NCBI GenBank assembly: GCA_041685115.1
Contig: JAWLGK010000014.1
Location: 1-64,000 of the forward strand
Length of the DNA: 64,000 nucleotides
Source of the DNA: JALOAT01 sp041685115
GTDB taxonomy: Bacteria > Pseudomonadota > Gammaproteobacteria > Thiohalomonadales > Thiohalomonadaceae
Direction of reading: 5' to 3'
The notes beneath the pieces were generated by a model that saw only the letters and a program-made list of their open reading frames with translations, was not told the DNA's origin and made no database searches. The translations under genes and the position numbers were made by a program. This document shows, one piece after another, positions 15,716 to 25,255 of the stretch. Each line of letters starts with the position of its first letter. The first letter of the stretch is position 1.

Positions 15716-17026
15716 ATGCAGGTTTCAGTCGAATCGACCGGGAGTCTCGAACGCCGCATGACCGTGCAGGTCCCGGAAGAGCGCGTCAACACGGAAGTGC
15801 AGAACCGTCTCGCGCGCCTCGCGCGTACCACCCGGGTCAAAGGCTTTCGTCCCGGCAAGGTGCCCATGAAGGTCATCGAGCAGCAGTATGGCGCCCAGGT
15901 TCGCCTGGAAGTCATCGGTGACGTGATGCAGTCCACCTGGTACGAGGCCGTCACTCGGGAGAACCTGCGTCCGGCCGGCCACCCGACCATCGAGCCCAAG
16001 AACGTCGCGCCCGGCGCCGGCCTGGAGTATGTGGCCACCTTCGAGGTATTTCCCGAACTGAAGCTCGCCCCCATCGAGGACGTGAAGACCGAGCGCGTCA
16101 GCGCCAAGGTGACCGATGCGGATGTGGACCGCGTCATCGACAGCCTGCGCAAGCAGCGTACCGAGTGGACCACCGTCGAGCGCGCCGCCGCCGCCGGGGA
16201 CCGCGTAACCATTGACTTCACGGGGACCATCGACGGCCAGCCGTTCAAAGGTAACGAGGGCAAGAACGTGCCCGTGGTGCTGGGCAACGGCGCCATGATC
16301 CCCGGCTTCGAGGATGGCCTGACCGGCGCCAAGGCCGGCGAGGAGTGCACCATCGACGTCACCTTCCCCGAGGACTATGGCTATAAGGACGTTGCCGGCA
16401 AAGCGGCGCAATTCGCCATCAAGGTACACCAGGTGGAAGAACCAGACCTGCCCGAGGTGAACGAGGAATTTGCCAAGGGCTTCGGTATCGCCGCGGGCGG
16501 CGCTGATGCGCTGCGCGCCGAAGTGCGCAAGAACATGGAGCGCGAGCTGGAGCAGGCGCTGAAGGCCGCCAACAAGCAGGGCGTGATGGACAAGCTGGTG
16601 GAAATCAACCAGGTGGACGTGCCGAAGGCGCTCGTCGACAACGAGTCTCAGGCCCTCATGGAGCAGATGCGCCAGAACATGCACGTGCCCAAGGGCAAGA
16701 GCATGGACCTGGATCTGGCCATCTTCGAGCCGCAGGCCCGCCGCCGCGTGAGCCTGGGCCTGATCCTGTCCGAGCTCATCAAGAGCAATGACATCAAGGC
16801 GACCCCGGAAGCGGTGCGCGCCCAGGTGGAGAAGCTGGCCGCCTCTTATGAGCATCCTGAAGAAGTAATCAAGTGGTACTACTCTGATAAGCGTCGCTTG
16901 TCGGAAGTTGAGTCGCTCGTGCTCGAAGACCAGGTCGTCGAGTGGGTGCTCGCTAAATCCGCTGCGGGCACGGTGGAGCGGAGCTTTGACGAGGTGATGA
17001 ACCACGCCAGCGCAGGCCGCGTCTAA
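15716..17026 (+). CDS. tig: Trigger factor
   Basis: The 436-residue ribosome-associated chaperone and prolyl isomerase starts MQVSVESTGSLERRM. The ribosome-binding signature GFRPGKVP lies near residue 45, the FKBP-like isomerase domain at about 150-245 (GDRVTIDFTGTIDG) and the helical C-terminal chaperone domain after it. The ATG at 15716 has GAGGAA upstream and matches the family N terminus. It leads the conserved order tig-clpP-clpX-lon. Confidence 0.98.
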   Translation: MQVSVESTGSLERRMTVQVPEERVNTEVQNRLARLARTTRVKGFRPGKVPMKVIEQQYGAQVRLEVIGDVMQSTWYEAVTRENLRPAGHPTIEPKNVAPGAGLEYVATFEVFPELKLAPIEDVKTERVSAKVTDADVDRVIDSLRKQRTEWTTVERAAAAGDRVTIDFTGTIDGQPFKGNEGKNVPVVLGNGAMIPGFEDGLTGAKAGEECTIDVTFPEDYGYKDVAGKAAQFAIKVHQVEEPDLPEVNEEFAKGFGIAAGGADALRAEVRKNMERELEQALKAANKQGVMDKLVEINQVDVPKALVDNESQALMEQMRQNMHVPKGKSMDLDLAIFEPQARRRVSLGLILSELIKSNDIKATPEAVRAQVEKLAASYEHPEEVIKWYYSDKRRLSEVESLVLEDQVVEWVLAKSAAGTVERSFDEVMNHASAGRV

Positions 17027-17059
17027 GGGATAAGCTTTTCAACTGGCGGGAATATATCC

Positions 17060-17686
17060 ATGAGCCGCACGCACGAGATCAATAACCTGGGCCTCGTCCC
17101 GATGGTGATCGAAACGACCGCCAGGGGCGAGCGGGCGTATGACATCTACTCACGTCTCCTTAAGGAGCGTGTGGTCTTTGTGGTCGGTCCGGTCGAGGAC
17201 CACATGGCCAACCTCATCGTCGCCCAATTGCTGTTCCTTGAATCGGAGAATCCGGACAAGGACATCCACCTGTACATCAACTCGCCGGGGGGCTCGGTCA
17301 GCGCCGGTCTGTCCATCTACGACACCATGCAGTTCATCAAGCCCCAGGTGTCCACCATGTGCCTCGGTCAGGCCGCCAGCATGGGCGCCGTGCTGCTCGC
17401 AGGCGGCGCCGAGGGCAAGCGGTACTGTCTGCCGCATTCCCGGGTGATGATTCACCAACCCTGGGGCGGCTTCCAGGGCCAGGCCACGGATGTGGAGATC
17501 CATGCCCGCGAGATGCTGTATACCCGCGAGCGCCTGAATCAAATCCTGGCCAAGCATACGGGGCAGCCCATCGAGAAGATCCGCACCGATACGGAGCGCG
17601 ACAACTTCATGGGCGGTCAGCAGGCCGTGGAATACGGCCTGGTGGACTCCGTGCTGGAGCGCCGCGCCGGCAAAATCGCGGAATAA
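17060..17686 (+). CDS. clpP: ATP-dependent Clp protease proteolytic subunit
   Basis: The 208-residue serine protease has the catalytic triad visible as S107 (GQAASMGA), H132 (SRVMIHQP) and D181. It forms the tetradecameric barrel that degrades proteins fed in by ClpX. It follows tig by 33 nt and precedes clpX. Confidence 0.98.
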   Translation: MSRTHEINNLGLVPMVIETTARGERAYDIYSRLLKERVVFVVGPVEDHMANLIVAQLLFLESENPDKDIHLYINSPGGSVSAGLSIYDTMQFIKPQVSTMCLGQAASMGAVLLAGGAEGKRYCLPHSRVMIHQPWGGFQGQATDVEIHAREMLYTRERLNQILAKHTGQPIEKIRTDTERDNFMGGQQAVEYGLVDSVLERRAGKIAE

Positions 17687-17720
17687 GTGCCTAAAGGCCT
17701 GATCCCCGAGGGGAATCCAT

Positions 17721-17742
17721 GCCCGCGGTGATTGGCCGCGGG
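17721..17742 (+). other. Hairpin between clpP and clpX
   Basis: The stem GCCCGCGG/CCGCGGGC has a 6-nt loop and lies between clpP and clpX. There is no T-run directly after it, so it may be a processing or stabilising structure rather than a full terminator. Confidence 0.4.
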
Positions 17743-17805
17743 CGCTTGAAAAATCGGGCAATCCGCTGCATTTTGTAATCAAGGGCGGCATTCGCGAGGA
17801 AGGTC

Positions 17806-19086
<1,281 letters not shown>

Positions 19087-19094
19087 CTTTTTGT

Positions 19095-19123
19095 GTGCCC
19101 GGTGAAACCGGGCACCCTTTTCT
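19095..19123 (+). terminator. Intrinsic terminator after clpX
   Basis: The perfect 9-bp stem GTGCCCGGT/ACCGGGCAC with a GAA loop is followed by CCTTTTCTTC. Confidence 0.85.
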
Positions 19124-19157
19124 TCGTCGCCTGTCTTATGCTGGTGGCGCATCCTTC

Positions 19158-19187
19158 CTTGAAAGCGCTCGTCTTCGTCCTTATAGT
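19158..19187 (+). promoter_or_regulatory. lon promoter with overlapping sigma-32 and sigma-70 elements
   Basis: CTTGAAA at 19158 followed after 14 nt by CCTTATAGT resembles a heat-shock (sigma-32) promoter. The same bases give TTGAAA-N17-TATAGT (19159-19187), a good sigma-70 promoter. The position, about 65 nt before the lon start and after the clpX terminator, fits the heat-shock control known for lon in enterics. Confidence 0.6.
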
Positions 19188-19252
19188 ACCAAGCCATAGC
19201 GCATTAGTAGGTTTTCTCCACGCGGCCCGGCCGCCAGTGAGGTAACTCCGAG

Positions 19253-21676
19253 ATGGAGCAGCAAGACAAAACGTCTGAAGTGAGCCAGCAGTTGCAGGCC
19301 ATCCCCGTGCTCCCGCTGCGGGATGTGGTGGTTTACCCCCACATGGTCATCCCGCTCTTCGTCGGCCGTGACAAGTCGATCCGCGCGCTCGAGGCGGCCA
19401 TGGCCGCGGACAAGCAGATCCTGCTCGTCGCCCAGAAGAGCGCCAGCGAGGACGACCCCCAACCTGAAGACGTCTATCGCATCGGCACCCTGTCCACCAT
19501 CCTCCAACTGCTCAAGCTGCCGGACGGTACGGTGAAGGTGCTGGTCGAGGGCTCGCAGCGGGCGCGCATCGTCCACTTCTTGCCCAACCCGTCATATTTC
19601 TCGGCGCAGGTCAACGTGCTCGACCTGCCGTTCATCGACGAGCGCGAATCGGAAGTGCTTGCCCGCTCGGTGATGAACCAGTTCGATCAATACGTGAAGC
19701 TGAACAAGAAGGTGCCGCCGGAGGTGCTGAGCTCGCTGTCCGGCATCGATGACGCCAACCGCCTGGTGGACACCGTGGCCGCTCACATGGCGCTGAAAAT
19801 CGAGGAGAAGCAGAAGATCCTCGAGATCACCGACCTGCGCGAGCGTTTCGAGCACCTCATGTCCATGCTCGAAAGCGAGATCGATCTCCTTCAGGTTGAG
19901 AAGCGCATCCGGGGCCGCGTGAAGCGCCAAATGGAGAAGAGCCAGCGCGAGTACTACCTCAACGAACAGATGAAGGCCATCCAGAAGGAATTGGGCGAGC
20001 TGGAGGATCATCCGAGTGAGCTCGAAGAGCTCGAGAAGAAGATCGACAAGGCCGGCATGAGCAAGGAGGCCAAGGCCAAGGCCTCAGCCGAACTCTCCAA
20101 GTTGAAGATGATGTCGCCCATGTCCGCGGAAGCGACCGTGGTGCGCAACTACATCGACTGGCTGGTGAGCGTGCCCTGGAAGAAACGCACCAAGGTGAGC
20201 ATCGACCTGGCGCGTGCCGAGCAGATCCTCGAGGCCGATCACTATGGCCTGGAGAAGGTGAAGGAACGCATCCTCGAATACCTCGCCGTGCAGCAGCGCG
20301 TCGAAAAACTGAAAGGCCCCATCCTCTGTCTGGTGGGACCGCCGGGCGTGGGCAAGACCTCGCTCGGACAGTCCATTGCGCGCGCCACGAATCGCAAGTT
20401 CGTGCGCATGTCGCTGGGTGGCGTACGCGATGAAGCGGAAATCCGCGGCCATCGCCGTACCTACATCGGTTCCATGCCGGGCAAGATTGTGCAGAACCTG
20501 TCCAAGGTGAAGGTGCGCAATCCGCTGTTTCTGCTCGACGAGATTGACAAGATGGCCATGGACTTCCGTGGCGATCCGGCCTCAGCCCTGCTCGAGGTGC
20601 TCGATCCGGAGCAGAACAACACCTTCAGCGATCACTACCTGGAAGTGGATTACGATCTGTCCGACGTGATGTTCGTCGCCACGGCCAACTCCATGAACAT
20701 CCCCGGTCCCCTCCTGGACCGCATGGAGGTGATCCGCATAGCCGGTTATACCGAAGACGAGAAGCTCAACATCGCCCGCCGCTATCTCGTGCCGAAAGAG
20801 ACCAAGGGCAACGGCCTCAAGGAAGACGAGCTGGAGATCACCGAGGCGGCCATTCGCGGCATCATCCGCTTCTACACCCGTGAAGCGGGCGTGCGTAATT
20901 TGCAGCGCGAGATCGCCAAGATCTGCCGTAAGGTGGTCAAAGACGTGCTGCTCGCACCGCCGTCTGGAAAGGTGGTGGTCGACGAAGAGAACCTGGAAAA
21001 GTATCTGGGTGTGCGTCGCTTCCGCTACGGCCTGGCCGAAGAGAAGGATCAGGTGGGTCAGGTCACCGGCCTGGCATGGACCGAGGTAGGTGGCGAACTG
21101 CTGAGCATCGAGACTGTGGTGGTACCTGGCAAGGGTAAGCACACGGTGACAGGCCAGCTGGGCGACGTCATGAAGGAATCCATCCAGGCAGCCATGAGCG
21201 TGGTGCGTAGCCGTGCCAAGGTGCTCGGCATCAAGCCGGACTTCTACGAAAATCAGGACATCCACGTGCACGTGCCTGAGGGCGCCATTCCCAAGGACGG
21301 GCCGAGCGCGGGTATCGGCATGTGCACGGCCATCGTCTCCGCGCTCACGGGCATCCCGGTGCGCGCCGACGTGGCGATGACCGGCGAGATCACGCTGCGT
21401 GGTGAAGTGCTGCCTATCGGCGGCCTTAAGGAGAAACTCCTGGCTGCGCATCGGGGCGGTGTCAAACGGGTGATCATTCCCGAGGAAAACCGCCGCAACC
21501 TCGAGGAAGTGCCAGAGAACATCAAGAAGGACCTCGACATCCATCCGGTCAAATGGATCGACGAAGTGCTGCAAATGGCGCTCACCCACGCACCGACGCC
21601 GCTGCCGGAAGCGGTGGAGGGCGTCGAGGTGAAGGACAAGGGCGCCAAGGAAAGCGCGACGGTGCATACGCATTGA
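19253..21676 (+). CDS. lon: ATP-dependent protease Lon
   Basis: The 807-residue protein has an N-terminal substrate-binding domain, a coiled-coil region around residues 190-270, and an AAA+ module (GPPGVGKTS; LFLLDEIDKM). The C-terminal protease domain has the Ser-Lys dyad in PKDGPSAGIGM and GGLKEKLLAA. It degrades misfolded and regulatory proteins in the cytoplasm. A probable heat-shock promoter and a terminator bracket it as its own transcript. Confidence 0.98.
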   Translation: MEQQDKTSEVSQQLQAIPVLPLRDVVVYPHMVIPLFVGRDKSIRALEAAMAADKQILLVAQKSASEDDPQPEDVYRIGTLSTILQLLKLPDGTVKVLVEGSQRARIVHFLPNPSYFSAQVNVLDLPFIDERESEVLARSVMNQFDQYVKLNKKVPPEVLSSLSGIDDANRLVDTVAAHMALKIEEKQKILEITDLRERFEHLMSMLESEIDLLQVEKRIRGRVKRQMEKSQREYYLNEQMKAIQKELGELEDHPSELEELEKKIDKAGMSKEAKAKASAELSKLKMMSPMSAEATVVRNYIDWLVSVPWKKRTKVSIDLARAEQILEADHYGLEKVKERILEYLAVQQRVEKLKGPILCLVGPPGVGKTSLGQSIARATNRKFVRMSLGGVRDEAEIRGHRRTYIGSMPGKIVQNLSKVKVRNPLFLLDEIDKMAMDFRGDPASALLEVLDPEQNNTFSDHYLEVDYDLSDVMFVATANSMNIPGPLLDRMEVIRIAGYTEDEKLNIARRYLVPKETKGNGLKEDELEITEAAIRGIIRFYTREAGVRNLQREIAKICRKVVKDVLLAPPSGKVVVDEENLEKYLGVRRFRYGLAEEKDQVGQVTGLAWTEVGGELLSIETVVVPGKGKHTVTGQLGDVMKESIQAAMSVVRSRAKVLGIKPDFYENQDIHVHVPEGAIPKDGPSAGIGMCTAIVSALTGIPVRADVAMTGEITLRGEVLPIGGLKEKLLAAHRGGVKRVIIPEENRRNLEEVPENIKKDLDIHPVKWIDEVLQMALTHAPTPLPEAVEGVEVKDKGAKESATVHTH

Positions 21677-21685
21677 TACGGACGA

Positions 21686-21708
21686 GCGGCCGGCTTGCCG
21701 GCCGCTTT
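21686..21708 (+). terminator. Intrinsic terminator after lon
   Basis: GCGGCCGGC pairs with GCCGGCCGC around a short loop and is followed by TTT. The T-run is short, so termination may be partial. Confidence 0.65.
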
Positions 21709-21711
21709 GCC

Positions 21712-21741
21712 TTGACACTGCGAGAACCCAGTTGGTATAAA
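21712..21741 (+). promoter_or_regulatory. hupB promoter (sigma-70)
   Basis: TTGACA (21712-21717) and TATAAA (21736-21741) are separated by 18 nt, a near-consensus strong promoter directly behind the lon terminator. Confidence 0.8.
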
Positions 21742-21758
21742 ACGCACCCACAACCCGG

Positions 21759-21790
21759 CCGCCTGTTACATGCAGGCGGTGTTTTTTTTT
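21759..21790 (+). terminator. Terminator-like hairpin in the hupB leader
   Basis: The stem CCGCCTG/CAGGCGG with a 7-nt loop is followed by TG and nine to ten T residues. It lies downstream of the hupB promoter and upstream of the hupB start, so it would act as an attenuator or transcript-shortening element rather than as the lon terminator. Confidence 0.6.
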
Positions 21791-21813
21791 AAAAGAACCA
21801 AGGGGAACCCTAA

Positions 21814-22086
21814 GTGAATAAATCGGAATTGGTCGACGTAGTAGCGGAAGGTGCCGATATCTCCAAGGCCGCAGCCGCTCGTGCAGTGGACGCAATGGTT
21901 GAAGCAATCTCCGGCGCGCTGAAGAAGGGTGATCAGGTGAGCCTGGTGGGTTTCGGCACCTTCGTGGTGCGCGAGCGCGCTGCCCGTTCGGGCCGCAACC
22001 CGAAGACCGGCGAGACCATCGAGATCGCTGCGAGCAAGGTTCCCACCTTCAAGGCTGGCAAAGGCCTGAAGGATGCCGTAAACTAG
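21814..22086 (+). CDS. hupB: DNA-binding protein HU-beta
   Basis: The 90-residue histone-like protein has the HU signature GFGTFVVRERAARSGRNPKTGE and an N-terminal helical dimerisation region. It bends and compacts DNA in the nucleoid. Translation starts at GTG 21814 with AAGGGGAA upstream. It is followed by two tRNA genes and ppiD, the usual gammaproteobacterial neighbourhood. Confidence 0.98.
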   Translation: MNKSELVDVVAEGADISKAAAARAVDAMVEAISGALKKGDQVSLVGFGTFVVRERAARSGRNPKTGETIEIAASKVPTFKAGKGLKDAVN

Positions 22087-22101
22087 CCCGTCTTGTTTTC
22101 C

Positions 22102-22177
22102 GGGTGCTTAGCTCAGTTGGTAGAGCGTCGCCCTTACAAGGCGAGGGTCGGGGGTTCAAGTCCCTCAGCACCCACCA
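22102..22177 (+). tRNA. tRNA-Val (TAC)
   Basis: A 76-nt cloverleaf with acceptor GGGTGCT/AGCACCC, anticodon TAC at 22135-22137 and an encoded CCA. It lies 15 nt after hupB and may share its transcript. Confidence 0.96.
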
Positions 22178-22188
22178 TCGGTAAATCA

Positions 22189-22265
22189 GGAGTGGTAGTT
22201 CAGTCGGTTAGAATACCGGCCTGTCACGCCGGGGGTCGCGGGTTCGAGTCCCGTCCACTCCGCCA
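22189..22265 (+). tRNA. tRNA-Asp (GTC)
   Basis: A 77-nt cloverleaf with acceptor GGAGTGG/CCACTCC, discriminator G, anticodon GTC at 22223-22225 and an encoded CCA. It lies 11 nt after tRNA-Val. Confidence 0.96.
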
Positions 22266-22275
22266 CTAAAAAGAG

Positions 22276-22305
22276 AAGGGTGCACTGGCTGCGCCCTTTT
22301 TTTTT
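22276..22305 (+). terminator. Intrinsic terminator after tRNA-Asp
   Basis: The stem AAGGGTGC/GCGCCCTT is followed by a run of T residues and ends the hupB-tRNA unit. Confidence 0.85.
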
Positions 22306-22323
22306 ATCGACACGGGAAAGTCT

Positions 22324-24216
22324 ATGCTTCAGTACATCCGTGCACGTGCCCAGGGTCTGATTGCCTGGATTATCGTCGGCTTCATCGCATTGACCTTCGC
22401 CCTGTGGGGTGTCCAGGAATACCTGGGCGGCGGCAAGGACGTGCCAGTAGCCGAGGTGAACAATACGGCCATTTCCGCAGAGCGGCTTCAATCGGCCGTC
22501 ACGCAACAGCGTCAGCGCCTGCAGGAGATGCTGGGCCCCAACTTCCGCCCGGAGATGTTCGCCGAGGCACCCATGCGGGAAGCCATCCTGCAGAGCCTCA
22601 TCGAACGTGAGGTGCTGGTTCAGGCTGCGGTGGATGCGGGATTGTGGGTCTCTGACGCGCAGCTGGCTTCCATCATTCGTGCGATTCCCGCCTTCCAGGG
22701 CGAGGACGGCCAGTTTTCCTCGGCCGCCTATGAACGCGCCTTGCGCATGCAGGGCTACACCACCCAGGGTTTCGAGGCCGAACTGCGCCGTGACCTGCTG
22801 GTCTCGCAGCTCCAGTCGGCCGTGAGCGCCACCGATTTTGCGACACCCAGCGAGGTGCAGCACTACCTGCGCCTGCAAAACCAGAAGCGTGATTACGGCT
22901 ACCTGTTGATACCGGTTTCCCGTTTTGCCGGCAAGCTCGAGGTGAGTGATGCGGAGGCCGCGGCGTATTACGAAGCCAATCAGGCCCAGTTCACCGATCC
23001 TGAGCGTGTGAAGGTCACTTACGTCGAGCTCTCGGTGGATGCGCTGGCGCGGGATGTGAAGGTGAGTGAAGACGAGGTACAGGCCTATTACGACGCACAC
23101 CCGGAGGAATTCACCGCCCCCGAGGAACGCCGCGCGCGCCACATCCTTTTCCAAGTAGCCGCCGATGCGGACCAAGCGACCGTCGAGGCCGCACGCAAGA
23201 AGGCCGAGGACACCCTGGCACAGATCCGCGCGGGCAAGGACTTCGCTGAACTGGCGCGCGCGCAGTCGGAAGACCCGGGGTCGGCGAAACAGGGCGGTGA
23301 TCTCGGTTTCTTTGGCCGCGGCGTGATGGACCCAGCCTTCGAGCAGGCGGTGTTCGAGCTGGCAAAGGGTGACGTGAGCGAGCCCGTACGCAGTAGTTTC
23401 GGTTTTCACCTCATCAAGCTCGAAGAGGTGCGTGGTGGTGAAGTGAAGCCGTTTGCCACGGTGCAGGAATCGCTCCAGACGCGTCTGCGCCAGGAACAGG
23501 CGCGTCAGCGCTTCTACGAAGCGGCGGACCAGCTCGCCAACCTCGCCTATGAGCATCCCGACGAGCTCCAGACCGTGGCCGAGGAACTGCACCTGCCGCT
23601 GCAACAAAGCGCTTACTTCTCGCGCGAGCGTGGCGAGGGTCTGTTCGGTAACGCAAAGCTGCGCCAGGCTGCGTTCAGCGACGAGGTCCTCGAGGGCGGC
23701 AACAACAGCGATCCCGTGGAGCTTACCTCCGACCACCTGGTCGTGCTGCGTGTGGCCGACCGCCAGCCGGCGGCGGTGCGTCCGCTCGCCGAGGTGCGCG
23801 GGAAGATCGACGAGAGCTTGCGCCAGGAGAAGGCCCGCGCTGCCGCCGCCGAAGCGGCCGAACAGGCGGAACAAGCCCTGCGAGGGGGCAAGATGGACCC
23901 GGTCGCCTACGCCAAGAAGAACGGTTATGAATGGAAGCGCCAGGAAACCATGCGTAACGACACCAAGGCGCCGGCCGCGGTCGTGCAACAGGCCTTCCGC
24001 ATGCCGCGTCCGCAAGACGGCAGCAGCGTGGAGCGCACCTCCCTGCCTTCCAATGATATGGCGGTTGTGATGCTGTTCCAGGTCAAAGAGGGCGAGGTGC
24101 CGACAGAGGCGAAGGCGCCACAACTGGAACGCGCGAATGCCGAGGCTTTGTACCAGGGCGTGATCGAAACCCTGCGGGCGCAGAGCAAGATCCGGGTGAA
24201 TCGCGAGCAGCAGTGA
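22324..24216 (+). CDS. ppiD: Periplasmic folding factor PpiD (SurA/parvulin-type)
   Basis: The 630-residue protein is held in the inner membrane by one N-terminal helix (about 12-32, LIAWIIVGFIALTFALW). A SurA-like N domain follows (about 40-200). A parvulin-type isomerase domain lies at about 255-355 (RRARHILFQ...GGDLGFFGRGVM...FGFHLIKLEEV), then a C-terminal helical region. It assists folding of proteins leaving the Sec translocon. Position after hupB is conserved. Confidence 0.96.
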   Translation: MLQYIRARAQGLIAWIIVGFIALTFALWGVQEYLGGGKDVPVAEVNNTAISAERLQSAVTQQRQRLQEMLGPNFRPEMFAEAPMREAILQSLIEREVLVQAAVDAGLWVSDAQLASIIRAIPAFQGEDGQFSSAAYERALRMQGYTTQGFEAELRRDLLVSQLQSAVSATDFATPSEVQHYLRLQNQKRDYGYLLIPVSRFAGKLEVSDAEAAAYYEANQAQFTDPERVKVTYVELSVDALARDVKVSEDEVQAYYDAHPEEFTAPEERRARHILFQVAADADQATVEAARKKAEDTLAQIRAGKDFAELARAQSEDPGSAKQGGDLGFFGRGVMDPAFEQAVFELAKGDVSEPVRSSFGFHLIKLEEVRGGEVKPFATVQESLQTRLRQEQARQRFYEAADQLANLAYEHPDELQTVAEELHLPLQQSAYFSRERGEGLFGNAKLRQAAFSDEVLEGGNNSDPVELTSDHLVVLRVADRQPAAVRPLAEVRGKIDESLRQEKARAAAAEAAEQAEQALRGGKMDPVAYAKKNGYEWKRQETMRNDTKAPAAVVQQAFRMPRPQDGSSVERTSLPSNDMAVVMLFQVKEGEVPTEAKAPQLERANAEALYQGVIETLRAQSKIRVNREQQ

Positions 24217-24232
24217 ACTGCTGATGGCTAAA

Positions 24233-24268
24233 CAAGAACGCCGGGCGCTGCCCGGCGTTCTTGTTTTC
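24233..24268. terminator. Bidirectional terminator between ppiD and fabI
   Basis: A 14-bp stem, CAAGAACGCCGGGC with GCCCGGCGTTCTTG, around a GCT loop and followed by TTTTC. It lies between convergent genes. Confidence 0.92.
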
Positions 24269-24286
24269 GCCTGCGCGCCGGCGGTG

Positions 24287-25072
24287 CTAGCCGTGGGCGG
24301 CCATGGCCGTGATATGGTAGCCGGAATCCACGTACAGCACCTCGCCGGTGATACCGGATGCAAGGTCCGAGCACAGGAACGCCGCAGTGTTCCCCACCTC
24401 CTCGATGGTGACGTTGCGGCGCAACGGGGCGTTCTGCTCGGCATAGTCGAGCAGCCTGTTGAAGTCGCTGATGCCTTTGGCGGCCAGGGTCTTGATGGGG
24501 CCGGCGGAGATAGCGTTGACACGGAGGTTACGGGGGCCGAGGCTGGCCGCCAGGTAGCGGACGCTCGCCTCAAGGCTGGCCTTGGCAAGCCCCATGACGT
24601 TGTAATGCGGCACCGCGCGCACTGCGCCGAGATAGGTCATGGTGAGCAAGCTGCCGCCCTCACGCAGCATGGGCCCGGCCGCCTTGGCGAGCGCCACGAA
24701 GCTGTAGGCACTCACGTCGTGGGCGATGCGGAAGCCCTCACGTGTCACGTCGGCAAGGAAGTCGCCGTCCAGCTGCCCGGATGGGGCGAAGGCCGCCGAA
24801 TGGACGATGATGTCGACGTGCTCCCAGCCGTGCTCGCGCAGATAGGCGAAGGTCCCGTCGATCTGTTCGTCGGAGCTGAGATCGCAGCCGGTGGTGAGCT
24901 CTGAACCGAACTCCGCAGCCATTTTCTCGACACGTTCACGGAGCTTTTCACCCTGGTAGGTAAACGCCAGTTCCGCGCCCTCCCGATGCAGCGCGGCAGC
25001 CACGCCCCAGGCGATGGAGCGATTGCTGGCCAGCCCCACGATCAGCGCGCGCTTGCCGTGCAAGAAACCCAT
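24287..25072 (-). CDS. fabI: Enoyl-[acyl-carrier-protein] reductase (NADH)
   Basis: The 261-residue short-chain dehydrogenase shows the cofactor region GLASNRSIAWG and the FabI active site Y-x6-K in YNVMGLAK. It carries out the last reduction of each fatty-acid elongation round. The ATG at 25072 has AGGAGAGG immediately upstream and gives the standard FabI N terminus MGFLHGKRALIVG. Confidence 0.97.
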   Translation of the reverse strand: MGFLHGKRALIVGLASNRSIAWGVAAALHREGAELAFTYQGEKLRERVEKMAAEFGSELTTGCDLSSDEQIDGTFAYLREHGWEHVDIIVHSAAFAPSGQLDGDFLADVTREGFRIAHDVSAYSFVALAKAAGPMLREGGSLLTMTYLGAVRAVPHYNVMGLAKASLEASVRYLAASLGPRNLRVNAISAGPIKTLAAKGISDFNRLLDYAEQNAPLRRNVTIEEVGNTAAFLCSDLASGITGEVLYVDSGYHITAMAAHG

Positions 25073-25255
25073 AGTCCTCTCCTGTTGTCCTATGATTCGT
25101 GTAGTATGCGGCAGGCATGCTTGTGGCGCTTCGTTACGGCCACCGCCTCGAGCCGGGCGGCATAATACATCCGGCGCCAAGAGGGGACTAGAAGCCTTTA
25201 CTCGCGTCGCTAGTGTCCGCAAGGCGTAACGAATTCATTCCGCGCTCCCCGCGCA

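Noticed and set aside
20582..21907. A 441-codon minus-strand frame opposite lon and the hupB leader
   Set aside because: It lies antisense to the Lon protease domain and crosses the hupB promoter and hairpin; no recognisable domain.
22186..24588. An 800-codon minus-strand frame opposite ppiD and the end of fabI
   Set aside because: It covers tRNA-Asp, ppiD and part of fabI in the wrong frame; the overlapping genes are unmistakable.
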